From assembly GCF_002073975.1 (NCBI RefSeq), contig NZ_CP020384.1, forward strand, positions 124,001 to 188,000: 64,000 nucleotides of DNA. The letters are read 5' to 3'. Shown in pieces: positions 8,050-22,440 of the stretch. Positions within the stretch are counted from its first letter, which is position 1. Every line of letters starts with the position of its first letter. The stretch comes from Rhodovulum sp. MB263. Lineage in GTDB: Bacteria > Pseudomonadota > Alphaproteobacteria > Rhodobacterales > Rhodobacteraceae. The notes beneath the pieces are model-generated. The model had not been told where the DNA came from. It did not search any database and saw only the letters and a program-made list of their open reading frames with translations. Both the position numbers and the translations under genes were made by a program.

Positions 8050-9036
8050 ATGTCCAAGCTTGTCACCATCTTCGGCGGGTCGGGCTTTGTCGGCCGCTAT
8101 GTCGCGCGGCGCATGGCGCGCGCCGGATGGCGGGTGCGCGTGGCGGTGCGGCGCCCCAACGAGGCGCTGTTCGTCCGCACCTATGGCGCGGTGGGGCAGG
8201 TCGAGCCCGTGCTGTGCAATGTCCGCGACCGCGATTCGGTCCGGCAGGCGCTTCAGGGCGCCGAAGCGGCGGTGAACTGCGTCGGCATCCTCGCCGAATC
8301 GGGGCGCAACACCTTCGGGCTGGTGCAGCATTACGGCGCGCTTCACATCGCCGAGGAGGCGCGGGCTGCGGGTGTGGCGCGGCTGGTGCAGATCTCGGCC
8401 ATCGGCGCCGATATCGACTCGGACAGCGCCTATTCCGAGACCAAGGGTCGCGGCGAGGCGGCGGTGCGCGAGAGCTTCCCCGATGCGGTAATCCTGCGGC
8501 CTTCGCTGGTCTTCGGCCCCGAGGACCGCTTCTTCAACAGATTCGCGCAGATGGCCCGCTTCTCGCCGGTGCTGCCGGTGGTGGGCTGCTATACCCGGTT
8601 CCAGCCGGTCTATGTCGACGATGTCGCCGCTGCTGCGGCGACGGCGGCGATGGGCGAGGCTGCGCCCGGCATCTATGAACTCGGCGGTCCCGAGATCCGG
8701 ACCTTCGGCGAACTCATGGAAGAGATGCTCGAGGTGATCGGTCGCCCGAACCGGATCGTGCTGCCGCTGCCGCTGGCGCTGGGCGCCGCGATGGGGTGGG
8801 CCTTCGATCTGGTGCAGTCGCTGTCGCTGGGGCTGCTCGAGAACAAGGTCGTGACCCGCGATCAGGTCCGCAATCTCGGGCGCGACAATGTCGTGGGCGA
8901 GGGGCTGCCCGGGCTGGCCGAGCTTGGCATCCAGCCCACCGCGATGGAGGCGGTGTTGCCGGAATACCTGTGGCGCTACCGCCCCGCGGGCCAGTTCTAC
9001 GAGATCCGCGAGGCGGCCAGGCGGCTCAAGCCCTGA
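8050..9036 (+). CDS. NAD(P)-binding complex I NDUFA9-like protein
   Basis: An atypical short-chain dehydrogenase of 328 residues, similar to the NDUFA9 accessory subunit of alphaproteobacterial and mitochondrial complex I. The Rossmann motif is VTIFGGSGFVGRYVA near the N-terminus, with ISAIGAD and a YSETKGRGE stretch in place of the classical YxxxK. ATG 8050 follows an AGGGAGG ribosome site. The longer open frame upstream is not needed. It is single, and its stop is directly followed by the convergent uppP stop. The role is inferred from the family only. Confidence 0.85.
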   Translation: MSKLVTIFGGSGFVGRYVARRMARAGWRVRVAVRRPNEALFVRTYGAVGQVEPVLCNVRDRDSVRQALQGAEAAVNCVGILAESGRNTFGLVQHYGALHIAEEARAAGVARLVQISAIGADIDSDSAYSETKGRGEAAVRESFPDAVILRPSLVFGPEDRFFNRFAQMARFSPVLPVVGCYTRFQPVYVDDVAAAAATAAMGEAAPGIYELGGPEIRTFGELMEEMLEVIGRPNRIVLPLPLALGAAMGWAFDLVQSLSLGLLENKVVTRDQVRNLGRDNVVGEGLPGLAELGIQPTAMEAVLPEYLWRYRPAGQFYEIREAARRLKP

Positions 9037-9840
9037 TCAGCTGTAGGCGATCCAGAGCAGGACGAGGCCGAGGATCACCCGGTAGATCACATAGGGCGTG
9101 AAGCTGACCGACCGCGCAAGCCGCATCATGACGGCCAGCGCGGCCAGCGCCGCGACGAAGGTGAAGCCGGCGGCGATGGCGCCGTCGCGCAGCACCGCCA
9201 TGTCGGCCTCGGCCGCCGCCTTGCCGCCGACCAGCACCGCCGAGGCCAGGATCGTCGGGATCGACATCAGCATCGACAGCCGCGCGGCACCCACCCGGTC
9301 ATAGCCCAGCATCCGCGCCCCGGTGATGGTGATGCCCGAGCGCGAGGTCCCCGGGATCAGCGCCAGCACCTGCCAGAGCCCCATGATGACGGCGTGTTTC
9401 AGCGTCCAGCTATTGGCCTTTCGGGTCGCGGGAAACCGGGTGTCGGCGACCCAGAGCACGAGGCCGAAGATTAGCATCGTCCAGCCTATCACCGCGATGC
9501 TGCGCATCATGTCCTCGAGCCCGGTCAGTTCCAGCACCAGCCCGACCACCATCACCGGGATGGTGGCGATGATCAGGCACAGCGCGAGAAAGGCGCCGGG
9601 TGTGTCGATCTGGCCGCGCGCGACACGGGTCAGCCCACCGAGCGCCAGCATCGCGTCCTTGCGGAAGTAGAGCACGACGGCGGCAAGCGTGCCCACATGC
9701 ACCGCCACGTCGATGATATGGCCCTGATCGGCCATGCCGGTCAGGCCCGGCAGCAGGATCAGGTGGCCCGAGGAGGAAATCGGAAGAAACTCGGTGATGC
9801 CCTGGATCACCGCGATCAGAAACAGGTGGAAAAGCGTCAT
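9037..9840 (-). CDS. uppP: undecaprenyl-diphosphatase
   Basis: Integral membrane phosphatase that recycles undecaprenyl-pyrophosphate to the carrier lipid used for peptidoglycan and O-antigen; also known as bacitracin resistance protein BacA. It has 267 residues with several membrane spans. The two active-site motifs are intact: EFLPISSSGH at residues 17-26 and PGTSRSG near 163-169. It ends back to back with the NDUFA9-like gene without any gap. Confidence 0.96.
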   Translation of the reverse strand: MTLFHLFLIAVIQGITEFLPISSSGHLILLPGLTGMADQGHIIDVAVHVGTLAAVVLYFRKDAMLALGGLTRVARGQIDTPGAFLALCLIIATIPVMVVGLVLELTGLEDMMRSIAVIGWTMLIFGLVLWVADTRFPATRKANSWTLKHAVIMGLWQVLALIPGTSRSGITITGARMLGYDRVGAARLSMLMSIPTILASAVLVGGKAAAEADMAVLRDGAIAAGFTFVAALAALAVMMRLARSVSFTPYVIYRVILGLVLLWIAYS

Positions 9841-9908
9841 GGAATGGCCCGGAGGTTCAGGATGGCGCCCAGCATAGGGACGTGATTCGGAAAGGGAAGA
9901 CTTCGCTA

Positions 9909-9929
9909 TAGGTCATAATTATTGACCTA
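9909..9929. promoter_or_regulatory. inverted repeat between uppP and gltD, probable operator
   Basis: TAGGTCA (9909-9915) and TGACCTA (9923-9929) are perfect inverted 7-mers separated by seven A/T bases. The site lies in an AT-rich island, 69 bases upstream of uppP and about 140 bases upstream of gltD. The geometry fits a dimeric regulator (Lrp/AsnC, GntR or LysR types are possible). The regulated gene is more likely the glutamate synthase operon, but this is inference. Confidence 0.5.
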
Positions 9930-10069
9930 AAAATGCAGCTTTCAGTGCCCCAAGGGGTGGCGAGCCCTAAATTTCTTGCAAATAAGACAGCACTACTGAC
10001 TTTTCATGGCCGGGCTTCCTCCGTATAGAAATTTTCCGAAGGTCCCGACCCATCCTGGAAGGAAAGGCA

Positions 10070-11503
10070 ATGGCGCAGCAAAAGATGCTTCAGTTCGTCC
10101 GCGTGGCGAAAGAGACGCCGGACAAACGCGAGGCTGGAGACCGTGCGAAGGATTTCGGCGAGATCTACGCCGAATTCGCGGCCGAGAAGGCCGCCGAGCA
10201 GGCCTCGCGCTGTAGCCAGTGCGGCGTGCCGTTCTGTCAGTCGCACTGTCCGCTGCATAACAACATCCCCGACTGGCTGAGGCTGACCGCCGAAGGCCGT
10301 CTGGAAGAGGCCTATGCGATGAGCCAGGCCACCAATACCTTCCCCGAGATCTGCGGACGGATCTGCCCGCAGGACCGGCTTTGCGAAGGCAATTGCGTGA
10401 TCGAGCAGTCGGGCCATGGCACCGTGACCATCGGCGCGGTCGAGAAATACATCACCGACACCGCCTGGGACGAGGGCTGGGTGCCGCCGATCGCGCCGAC
10501 CGAGGAGCGCAGCGAAAGCGTGGGCATCATCGGCGCGGGCCCGGGCGGGCTGGCGGCGGCTGACCGGCTGCGGCGTGCGGGCCTGCAGGTGACCGTCTAT
10601 GACCGGCACGACCGGGCGGGCGGGCTGATGACCTATGGCATTCCCGGCTTCAAGCTGGAAAAGGACATCGTCATGCGCCGCGTGGCGCAGCTCGAACAGG
10701 GCGGTGTCGAATTCGTGCTGAACTGCAATGTCGGCACCGATATCAGCTTCGACGCGATCCGCGGCAAGCATGACGCGGTCCTGATCGCGACCGGCGTCTA
10801 CAAGGGCCGCGATCTGACCGGCCCCGGCGCGGGCGCGCAGGGCATCGTTGCCGCGCTGGATTACCTGACCGCCTCGAACCGGGTCAGCTTCGGCGACGAG
10901 GTGCCGGAATACCTGTCGGGCGAACTCAATGCCGAGGGCAAGCGGGTGGTCGTGGTCGGCGGCGGCGATACCGCCATGGACTGCGTGCGCACCGCGATCC
11001 GCCAGGGTGCGGTCAGCGTGAAATGCCTCTACCGCCGCGACCGCGCCAACATGCCGGGCTCGCAGCGCGAGGTGCAGAATGCCGAGGAAGAGGGCGTGGA
11101 CTTCGTCTGGCTCTCGGCGCCGAAGGGCTTTGCCGGAGATCCGGTCAGCTCGGTCATGGTGCAGAAGATGCGGCTTGGCCCGCCGGATGCCACGGGGCGG
11201 CAATCGCCCGAGGTGATCGAGGGCGCCGATTATGCCGAGCCCGCCGATCTGGTGATCAAGGCGCTGGGCTTCGAGCCCGAGGACCTCCCCGCGATGTGGG
11301 GCGAGGACGAGCTGGAAGTGACCCGCTGGGGCACCGTGAAGGCCGATTTCCGCAGCCACGAGACCTCGCTGCCGGGCGTCTTCGCGGTCGGCGACATCGT
11401 GCGCGGCGCAAGCCTGGTCGTCTGGGCGATCCGCGACGGGCGCGAGGCGGCCGACAGCATCCTCGACTTCCTGGCGCAGCCCGCCCAGGTCGCGGCGGAA
11501 TAG
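10070..11503 (+). CDS. gltD: glutamate synthase [NADPH] small subunit
   Basis: Supplies electrons from NADPH through FAD and Fe-S centres to GltB for glutamate formation. It has 477 residues. Two N-terminal cysteine sets are at C48/C51/C56/C60 and C95/C99/C105/C109. Then come an FAD motif (IIGAGPGGLAAA, about 151-162) and an NADPH motif (VVVVGGGDTAMD, about 300). ATG 10070 follows a GGAAGGAAAGG ribosome site. A GFA-family gene lies between it and gltB. Confidence 0.96.
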   Translation: MAQQKMLQFVRVAKETPDKREAGDRAKDFGEIYAEFAAEKAAEQASRCSQCGVPFCQSHCPLHNNIPDWLRLTAEGRLEEAYAMSQATNTFPEICGRICPQDRLCEGNCVIEQSGHGTVTIGAVEKYITDTAWDEGWVPPIAPTEERSESVGIIGAGPGGLAAADRLRRAGLQVTVYDRHDRAGGLMTYGIPGFKLEKDIVMRRVAQLEQGGVEFVLNCNVGTDISFDAIRGKHDAVLIATGVYKGRDLTGPGAGAQGIVAALDYLTASNRVSFGDEVPEYLSGELNAEGKRVVVVGGGDTAMDCVRTAIRQGAVSVKCLYRRDRANMPGSQREVQNAEEEGVDFVWLSAPKGFAGDPVSSVMVQKMRLGPPDATGRQSPEVIEGADYAEPADLVIKALGFEPEDLPAMWGEDELEVTRWGTVKADFRSHETSLPGVFAVGDIVRGASLVVWAIRDGREAADSILDFLAQPAQVAAE

Positions 11504-11514
11504 GAGGCCAGGCG

Positions 11515-11975
11515 ATGTCCGACACCACCCTGAAGGGGCAATGTCTCTGCGGCGCCGTCACGGTCGAGATCGAGCCGGCGCAGCAGGTGCTTGGCGCCTG
11601 CCATTGCGCGATGTGCCGCAAATGGACCTCGGGCCCGCTGATGGCGGTCCATACCACGCAGCCGATCCGGGCCGAGGGCCCGGTCAAGACCTATGCCTCG
11701 TCGCAATGGGCCGAGCGCGCCTTCTGTCCGGAATGCGGCTCGTCGCTCTGGTACGCCTTCACCGCCGAAGGCGCGCACAAGGGGCATTGCTTCGTCTCGG
11801 CGGGGCTCTTCGAGGGCACCCGCGACCTGCCGCTGAGCTCGGAGGTCTATATCGACAGCAAACCTGCCGGCTATGCCTTCGCCGGCGATCACGTGCGGTT
11901 GACCGAGGCCCAGATGATGGCCGCCGCCGCAGACGGAATGAGCATGGGCTCGACGGGCTCCGAAGGAGAACAGCA

Positions 11976-11979
<4 letters not shown>
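11515..11979 (+). CDS. GFA-family zinc protein (glutathione-dependent formaldehyde-activating enzyme-like)
   Basis: A 154-residue protein of the GFA/CENP-V fold. Zinc-binding cysteines are visible in GQCLCGAV, ACHCAMCRKW and FCPECGSSLW. The best-known member, Gfa of Paracoccus, was proposed to help condense formaldehyde with glutathione. Most family members have no known substrate. It starts 12 bases after gltD, and its stop overlaps the gltB start by four bases (ATGA), so it is translated with glutamate synthase. The longer open frame reaching back into gltD is a frame shadow. Confidence 0.85.
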
Positions 11980-16517
<4,538 letters not shown>

Positions 16518-16541
16518 GGCCTGTTCCGGCCTGAAAGCTCC

Positions 16542-16572
16542 GACCCCCGCCGCCGAAGGGCGCGCGGGGGTC
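16542..16572 (+). terminator. GC-rich hairpin after gltB
   Basis: GACCCCCGC and GCGGGGGTC form a perfect 9-bp stem about 25 bases after the gltB stop. The bases between can extend it by CGCC/GGCG with one bulge. Only a weak T-rich tail (TCACTCGTTCTTG) follows, so efficiency is uncertain. Confidence 0.5.
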
Positions 16573-16658
16573 ACTCGTTCTTGAACCCTGGCGGGGTTCT
16601 TCCGCGGACCGCGCCTCCCCACCTTACCGGGTAACCGTAGCCAGGAAAGGAGAGGGAT

Positions 16659-17165
16659 ATGGCCGATCTGATTGCCGTGGCCTTCGACGATGAAAGCAAG
16701 GCCTTCGATATGCGGGGCGAGCTGGTCCGGATGCAGAAGGACTATCTGCTCGACATGGAGGATGTGGTCGTCGTGACCCGCAACGACGAGGGCAAGGTCA
16801 AGCTGCACCAGGCGGTGAACCTGACCGCGGCCGGCGCCGTGGGCGGGTCGTTCTGGGGGCTCTTGATCGGGTTCCTGTTCCTCAATCCGCTGCTGGGGCT
16901 TGCCGTGGGGGCGGGTGCGGGCGCCATCAGCGGCGCGCTCGGCGATATCGGGATCGAGGACGATTTCATGAAGGAGCTGGGCGAGAAGCTGACTCCCGGC
17001 AGTTCGGCGCTGTTCGTCCTCGTGCGCAAGGCCACCGGCGACCGCGTGATCGAGCGGCTGCGCGAGGTCAATGCCGAGGGCCGCATCCTGCGCACCTCGC
17101 TGTCGAAGGAAGACGAGGCGACGCTGCGCGAGGTGCTCGAGAAAGGTCACGCGACGGCAGAGTGA
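16659..17165 (+). CDS. DUF1269 domain-containing membrane protein
   Basis: A 168-residue protein of unknown function. It has a soluble N-terminal part (MADLIAVAFDDESKA), then two glycine-rich membrane segments (about 55-95, including GAVGGSFWGLLIGFLFLNP and LAVGAGAGAISGAL), and a soluble C-terminal part. This matches the DUF1269 family, whose role is not known. ATG 16659 follows an AGGAAAGGAGAGG ribosome site. It stands alone between gltB and mtgA. Confidence 0.85.
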   Translation: MADLIAVAFDDESKAFDMRGELVRMQKDYLLDMEDVVVVTRNDEGKVKLHQAVNLTAAGAVGGSFWGLLIGFLFLNPLLGLAVGAGAGAISGALGDIGIEDDFMKELGEKLTPGSSALFVLVRKATGDRVIERLREVNAEGRILRTSLSKEDEATLREVLEKGHATAE

Positions 17166-17273
17166 TCCGGCCCGCCTGCCGCGACGCCGGGGCGCGGACC
17201 GGCTGAGCTTTCAGGGGTCTTCCGGGGCTGCGGGGCGGTGGTCAAGCGCCGCGGCCTCGGCTATCACGCGGGC

Positions 17274-18074
17274 ATGGCGAAACCGACGAAAACGACCGGC
17301 TCGAAAACGACGGCGAAAACTGCCGGGACCAGGTCTGCCGGGGCGAAAAACTCCGGAAAGAAGACCGCACGGCGCGACAGCAAGGCCGCGGCCTCCCCCC
17401 TGCCGCTGCGCCAAAGGCTGCGCCGGCTCGCCCGGCGCGGGGCGCTCGCGGCGCTTGGGCTGGTGGCCCTGGTGCTGATCGCGCCAGGTCTCATCAACCC
17501 GCCGACCACGCCCACCATGATGTCCGAGCGGATGCGGCTTGGCGATATCGACCAGAAATGGGTGCGGCTCAGGGATGTCGCTCCTGCGATGCCGCGCGCG
17601 GCCGTCGCTGCCGAGGATGCGAATTTCTGTCGGCACTGGGGCTTCGACATGGGTGCGATCCGCGGCGCGCTCGAGGCGGGCGGGCGCTATGGCGCCTCGA
17701 CCATCAGCCAGCAGACCGTCAAGAATGTCTATCTCTGGCAGGGGCGCAGCTGGCCGCGCAAGGCTCTCGAGGCGCTGCTGACGCCGATGATCGAGCTGAC
17801 CTGGTCCAAGCGGCGCATTCTCGAGGTCTATCTCAACGTGGCCGAATTCGGCGAGGGCGTGTTCGGCATCGACGCCGCCGCCTGGCATTATTACGGCATC
17901 CCGCCCTCGAAGCTGTCGCGCTCGCAGGCCGCGCGGCTGGCGGTGCTTCTGCCGAACCCGAAGGACCGCGATCCGAACCACCTGTCGCCGACCTTGTTGC
18001 GCCGGGCCGATCAGATCGAGGAGGGCGCTGCCACGATTCTTGCCGACGGTCGGTCGGATTGTTTCGACCATTGA
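17274..18074 (+). CDS. mtgA: monofunctional peptidoglycan transglycosylase
   Basis: Polymerises lipid II into glycan strands. From ATG 17274 it has 266 residues: a basic Lys/Thr-rich cytoplasmic leader, one membrane anchor (about 58-78), and a GT51 domain. The domain carries the catalytic [10 protein letters not shown] motif, [12 protein letters not shown], and [14 protein letters not shown]. There is no transpeptidase domain. A GTG start 36 bases upstream would only lengthen the basic leader. The Lys/Ala/Thr-rich N-terminus (about 55 residues) is longer than in E. coli MtgA. Confidence 0.93.
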   Translation: MAKPTKTTGSKTTAKTAGTRSAGAKNSGKKTARRDSKAAASPLPLRQRLRRLARRGALAALGLVALVLIAPGLINPPTTPTMMSERMRLGDIDQKWVRLRDVAPAMPRAAVAAEDANFCRHWGFDMGAIRGALEAGGRYGASTISQQTVKNVYLWQGRSWPRKALEALLTPMIELTWSKRRILEVYLNVAEFGEGVFGIDAAAWHYYGIPPSKLSRSQAARLAVLLPNPKDRDPNHLSPTLLRRADQIEEGAATILADGRSDCFDH

Positions 18075-18129
18075 AAATTCGCGGCCGAGAGGTCATGAAG
18101 ACCGACAGGTCAACCGTCAGGGAGTCCGC

Positions 18130-18795
18130 ATGAACCGCCTCTACCACATGCCGCTGTCACCGTTCTGCCGCAAGGTTCGCCTGGTGCTTGCCGAGAAGCG
18201 CATCGAGGTCGAGCTGGTCGAGGAACGTTACTGGGAACGCGACGCCGATTTCATGCGCCGCAATCCGGCCGGAAAGGTGCCGGTGCTGCGGATGGACGGG
18301 CGCACCATGGCCGAAAGCCAGGCGATCTGCGAATATCTCGACGAGGCCTTCCCCGAGCCCTGCCTGTTGCCCGGCAGCCCGGCCGAACGCTGCGAGGCGC
18401 GGCGGCTGGTATTCTGGTTCGACGACAAGTTCCACCACGAGGTGACCTCGAAGCTGCTCTATGAGCGGGTGAACAAGAAGGTCACCAAGTCGGGCTATCC
18501 CGACAGCCGCAACGTCAAGGCGGGCGCGACGGCGATCAAGTACCATCTCGACTACATGGGCTGGCTGCTGGATCAGCGGCGCTGGCTTGCGGGCGATGTG
18601 ATGACGCTGGCCGATTTCGCGGCGGCGGCGCATCTGTCCTGCCTCGACTACATCTCGGATGTCGACTGGAACCGCAATGCGGCGGTCAAGGACTGGTATG
18701 CCAAGATCAAGTCGCGGCCGGCCTTCCGCAATATCCTGGCCGATCAGGTGCCGGGCTTCCCGCCGCCCAGGCATTACGCGAATCTCGACTTTTGA
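18130..18795 (+). CDS. glutathione S-transferase family protein
   Basis: A 221-residue protein with an N-terminal thioredoxin-like domain ([37 protein letters not shown]) and an all-helical C-terminal domain (about 85-215). These are the features of cytosolic GSTs, with SPFC in the catalytic position. The substrate is not known. ATG 18130 is preceded by GGGAG. Its stop overlaps the queG TTG start (TTGA), so the two are translationally coupled. Confidence 0.9.
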   Translation: MNRLYHMPLSPFCRKVRLVLAEKRIEVELVEERYWERDADFMRRNPAGKVPVLRMDGRTMAESQAICEYLDEAFPEPCLLPGSPAERCEARRLVFWFDDKFHHEVTSKLLYERVNKKVTKSGYPDSRNVKAGATAIKYHLDYMGWLLDQRRWLAGDVMTLADFAAAAHLSCLDYISDVDWNRNAAVKDWYAKIKSRPAFRNILADQVPGFPPPRHYANLDF

Positions 18796-19841
18796 GCGCG
18801 GCGCTCAAAGACCGCCTCGCCGCCCGGGCCCGCGAAGAGGGGCTGGCGGCGATGGGGGTCTGCCGCCCTGACGCGATCCCCGAGGCGGCCGGACGGCTGG
18901 CCGCGTTCGTGGCAAAGGGACGTCACGGCCAGATGGGCTGGATGGCCGAGCGCATGTCCTGGCGCGGCGATCCCGCGACGCTCTGGCCCGAGGCACGCTC
19001 GGTCGTGATGTTCGCCGAGCCCTATACCCAGGACCATGACCCGCTGGCCGCGCTGGACCGGCCCGACCGTGCCGCGATCTCGGTCTATGCCCAGAACCGC
19101 GACTATCACGACGTGCTGAAGAAGCGGCTCAAGCGGATCGGGCGCTGGTTCCTGGACCAGGCGCCGGGCCACCAGATCAAGGTCTTCGTCGATACCGCCC
19201 CGGTGATGGAAAAGCCGCTGGCCCAGGCCGCGGGGCTGGGCTGGCAGGGCAAGCATACCAACCTGCTGGGCCGCAGCCTTGGCAACTGGTTCTTTCTGGG
19301 CGCGCTCTTCACCACCGTCGAGCTGCCCGCCGATCCGCCCGAGACCGGGCATTGCGGCACGTGTACCGCCTGTCTCGATGCCTGCCCGACCGGCGCCTTT
19401 CCCGCGCCCTACCAGCTCGATGCGCGGCGCTGCATTTCCTACCTGACGATCGAGCACAAGGGCCCGGTCGATCCCGCGCTCAGGCCGCTTCTGGGCAACC
19501 GGATCTATGGCTGCGACGACTGCCTCGGCAGCTGTCCCTGGAACAAGTTCGCCGTCGCCGCGACCGAGGTGAAATATGCCGCCCGCCCCGATCTGATCGA
19601 GCCGCCCCTGGTCGAGCTGGCCGGTCTGGACGACGCGGCCTTCCGCGCGCGGTTCTCGGGCTCGCCGATCAAGCGGATCGGGCGCGGCCGCTTCGTGCGC
19701 AACGTCTGCTACGCGATCGGCAATTCGGGCGATCCGGGGCTTGCCGCCGTGCTCCGGCCGCTTTGCGCGGATGACGACCCGGACGTGGCCGAGGCCGCGG
19801 GCTGGGCGCTGGCGCGGCTGGGCGGGGCGGCGCCGGCCTGA
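18792..19841 (+). CDS. queG: epoxyqueuosine reductase
   Basis: Cobalamin-dependent enzyme that reduces epoxyqueuosine to queuosine in tRNA, the last step of the pathway. It has 349 residues. Two 4Fe-4S cysteine sets are visible: C188/C191/C194/C198 and C214/C241/C244/C248. The proposed catalytic Asp is D134 (VDTAPVME). It starts with TTG overlapping the GST stop. The Trp-rich loop and HEAT-like C-terminus fit the family. Confidence 0.95.
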   Translation: MSAALKDRLAARAREEGLAAMGVCRPDAIPEAAGRLAAFVAKGRHGQMGWMAERMSWRGDPATLWPEARSVVMFAEPYTQDHDPLAALDRPDRAAISVYAQNRDYHDVLKKRLKRIGRWFLDQAPGHQIKVFVDTAPVMEKPLAQAAGLGWQGKHTNLLGRSLGNWFFLGALFTTVELPADPPETGHCGTCTACLDACPTGAFPAPYQLDARRCISYLTIEHKGPVDPALRPLLGNRIYGCDDCLGSCPWNKFAVAATEVKYAARPDLIEPPLVELAGLDDAAFRARFSGSPIKRIGRGRFVRNVCYAIGNSGDPGLAAVLRPLCADDDPDVAEAAGWALARLGGAAPA

Positions 19842-19923
19842 AGCTCCCGGTCCGGTCCGGGGCTTGCAAAACCCGCGCGGGGGCGTATGGACGGGCCGAC
19901 CCCCCTCAAGACCCGAGCCGTTC

Positions 19924-20850
19924 ATGAACCCGTCCCGCGCCATTGGCCTGAAACTTACCTCCGTCACGCTTTTCGTGGTGATGTCGGCCCTGATCAAGGC
20001 TGCCTCCGAACAGGGCATCCCGCCCGGCGAGACGGTGTTCTTCCGCTCGCTCTTCGCGCTGCCGGTGATCCTGGTCTGGCTGGTCTGGACCGGGCAGCTG
20101 GGCGCGGGGCTGAGAACGAAGGACCCGCTGGGCCAGTTCTGGCGCGGGCTGGTGGGCGGCACCGCGATGGTGCTGAACTTCGCGGCGCTGGGCATCCTGC
20201 CGCTGCCCGAGGCGACGGCGATCAGCTATTCCGCGCCGCTGCTGGTGGTGATCTTCGCGGCGATGTTCCTGGGCGAGAAGGTGCGGCTGTTCCGGCTGTC
20301 GGCGGTGGCGCTGGGGCTGCTTGGCGTCGTGGTGGTGCTCAGCCCGCGGCTGTCCGCCTTCGGCACCGATGCCACGGATGCGCGCGCGACGCTTGGCGCG
20401 GTGGTTGCGCTGGGCGGGGCTGCCTCTGCGGCGCTGGCCCAGGTCTTCGTGCGCAGGCTGGTCCAGACCGAACGGACCTCGGCCATCGTGTTCTGGTTCT
20501 CGGTGGTGGCGACGGTCCTGTCGCTGTTCACCATCCCCTTCGGCTGGGTCATGCCCTCGGTGCCGGTCGCGGCGATGCTGATCCTGGCCGGGCTGATCGG
20601 CGGGTTTGCCCAGATCTGCCTGACCTCTGCCTATCGTTATGCCGAGGCCGGGCTGGTGGCGCCCTTCGACTATGCCTCGATGCTGCTGGCGCTGGTGATC
20701 GGCTATTTCGTCTTCGCCGAGGTCCCGACGCCGATGGTGCTGATCGGCGCCGGCCTGATCATCGCGGCCGGCGTCGTCATCATCTGGCGCGAACGCCAGC
20801 TGGGTCTGGAACGAGGCCGCGCGCGCAAGGGGGTCACCCCCCAGGGCTGA
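19924..20850 (+). CDS. EamA/DMT-family transporter
   Basis: A 308-residue integral membrane protein with about ten membrane spans in two EamA repeats. LFVVMSALIKAASEQ starts the first repeat, and LVAPFDYASMLLALVIGYFVFAE closes the second. Family members export metabolites or amino acids. The substrate is not predictable. I start it at ATG 19924, which puts the first span at residue 9 or so. The open frame further upstream runs into queG. Confidence 0.88.
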   Translation: MNPSRAIGLKLTSVTLFVVMSALIKAASEQGIPPGETVFFRSLFALPVILVWLVWTGQLGAGLRTKDPLGQFWRGLVGGTAMVLNFAALGILPLPEATAISYSAPLLVVIFAAMFLGEKVRLFRLSAVALGLLGVVVVLSPRLSAFGTDATDARATLGAVVALGGAASAALAQVFVRRLVQTERTSAIVFWFSVVATVLSLFTIPFGWVMPSVPVAAMLILAGLIGGFAQICLTSAYRYAEAGLVAPFDYASMLLALVIGYFVFAEVPTPMVLIGAGLIIAAGVVIIWRERQLGLERGRARKGVTPQG

Positions 20851-20872
20851 GGCGCGCGGCCCGGTCTGCGCC

Positions 20873-21739
20873 TCAGGCGCGGACGTGTTTCTCGTAGGTC
20901 TCGGCGATGTCGTGGGTCAGCGCGCCGACCTCGAAACTGTAATCGCCGATCTCGGCCACCGGGGTCACCTCGGCGGCGGTGCCGGTCAGCCAGCACTGCT
21001 CGAAGCCTTCCAGCTCCGCGGCCTCGATATGGCGCTCATGCACGGTCACGCCCTTCTCCTGCAGCAGGCCGATCACGGTCTGACGGGTCAGCCCGTTCAG
21101 GAAGCAGTCGGCCTTGGGCGTATGCACCTCGCCATCCTTGACGAAGAAGATGTTCGCGCCGGTCGCCTCGGCCACATAGCCGCGATAGTCGAACATCATC
21201 GCATCGGTGCAGCCCTTGGCATGCGCCGCGTGCTTGGACATGGTGCAGATCATGTAAAGCCCCGCCGCCTTGGCCTGGCTCGGCACGGTTTCCGGGCTCG
21301 GCCGCTTCCATTTGGAAATGTCGAGCTTGGCGCCCTTCATCTTGGCCGCGCCGTAATAGGCGCCCCATTCCCAGACCGCGATCGCCATCCGGACCGGGTT
21401 CTGTTCCGAGGCCACGCCCATGTCGGGGCCCGATCCGCGCCAGGCCAGCGGACGCACATAGCAGTCGGTCAGCCCGTTCGCCTTAATCACCTCGGCCTTG
21501 GCGTCCTCGATCTGGTCGACCGTATAGGGGATCTCGAAGTCGATCATGTTGGCCGAGCGCTTGAGGCGCTCGGAATGCTCGCGCGACTTGAAGATCTTTC
21601 CGCCATAGGCCCGCTCGCCTTCGAATACCGCGGAGGCGTAATGCAGGGCATGGGTCAGGATGTGCACATTGGCCTCGCGCCAGGGCACCAGTTTCCCATC
21701 CATCCAGATAACGCCGTCGCGGTCATCGTAGCCAGTCAT
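20873..21739 (-). CDS. ilvE: branched-chain amino acid aminotransferase
   Basis: PLP-dependent class IV aminotransferase for the last step of valine, leucine and isoleucine synthesis. It has 288 residues. Landmarks are HALHYASAVFEGERAYGG, the PLP-lysine region in the CTMSKHAAHAKG stretch, VAEATGANIFFV and LNGLTRQTVI. The latter motifs are typical of the IlvE group. It is divergent from petP. An AGAGGA site precedes ATG 21739. Confidence 0.94.
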   Translation of the reverse strand: MTGYDDRDGVIWMDGKLVPWREANVHILTHALHYASAVFEGERAYGGKIFKSREHSERLKRSANMIDFEIPYTVDQIEDAKAEVIKANGLTDCYVRPLAWRGSGPDMGVASEQNPVRMAIAVWEWGAYYGAAKMKGAKLDISKWKRPSPETVPSQAKAAGLYMICTMSKHAAHAKGCTDAMMFDYRGYVAEATGANIFFVKDGEVHTPKADCFLNGLTRQTVIGLLQEKGVTVHERHIEAAELEGFEQCWLTGTAAEVTPVAEIGDYSFEVGALTHDIAETYEKHVRA

Positions 21740-21800
21740 GGCCTTCGTCCTCTTCTTTTCCCCCTCTGGGGTCCTGATTTCTGAAAATTGCTGATCTTAA

Positions 21801-21813
21801 GTCCGCATCGGAC
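21801..21813. promoter_or_regulatory. short dyad in the ilvE-petP intergenic region
   Basis: GTCCG-CAT-CGGAC is a perfect 5-bp inverted repeat in an AT-rich divergent control region. A CATAAT sequence, possibly a -10 element, follows it. It may be an operator for PetP, PetR or an ilvE regulator. Confidence 0.3.
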
Positions 21814-21924
21814 ATAATGTTGCGCAAATTTCACCGCTCGCTACCAGTTGAGTCTTGGAAAGTCAACAAGGCTGACATAAGATTGCTGAAATTTCGGTCA
21901 CGATGCGAAAGACGGGAGGTTGCG

Positions 21925-22440
21925 ATGGCCCAGATCGCCCCGGCGGTTGCCCAGAAGAGCGGCGAAAGCCTGCTGTTTCTGACGGACGAACAGTTGCGAA
22001 AGGGGATCGAGGCGATGTTCTTCGCCTATCGCGGCTTCACCGCGGATCCCGACCGGATTCTCGAGGAACGGGGCTACGGCCGGGCCCATCACCGGGCGGT
22101 CCATTTCATCCACCGGGCGCCGGGGACCACCGTCAACAACCTGCTCTCGATCCTCGGCGTGACCAAGCAGTCGCTCAACCGTGTGCTGCGGTCGCTGATC
22201 GAGGACGGGCTGGTCGAAAGCCGGGTCGGGCATCGCGACAAGCGCGAACGCCACCTCTATCTGACCGAGGCCGGGCTCGATCTCGAACATCATCTCTCCG
22301 ACGCGCAGCGCGCGCGGATGCGCGATGCCTATCGCGCCGCGGGCCCTGCCGCGGTGGCGGGCTTTCGCCAGGTGCTCGAGGCGATGATGGATCCCGAGAT
22401 GCGCCGCCATTTCCACCGTATCACCGAGCGCGGGTCATGA
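21925..22440 (+). CDS. petP: MarR-family regulator, PetP-like
   Basis: A 171-residue winged-helix protein with DNA-recognition segment TVNNLLSILGVTKQSLNRVL and wing SRVGHRDKRERHLYLT. The tight pairing with an OmpR-type response regulator matches petP-petR of Rhodobacter capsulatus, described as needed for growth and for cytochrome bc1 expression. The symbol rests on that synteny and on the family. ATG 21925 follows GGGAGG. Its stop overlaps the petR start (ATGA). Confidence 0.8.
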   Translation: MAQIAPAVAQKSGESLLFLTDEQLRKGIEAMFFAYRGFTADPDRILEERGYGRAHHRAVHFIHRAPGTTVNNLLSILGVTKQSLNRVLRSLIEDGLVESRVGHRDKRERHLYLTEAGLDLEHHLSDAQRARMRDAYRAAGPAAVAGFRQVLEAMMDPEMRRHFHRITERGS

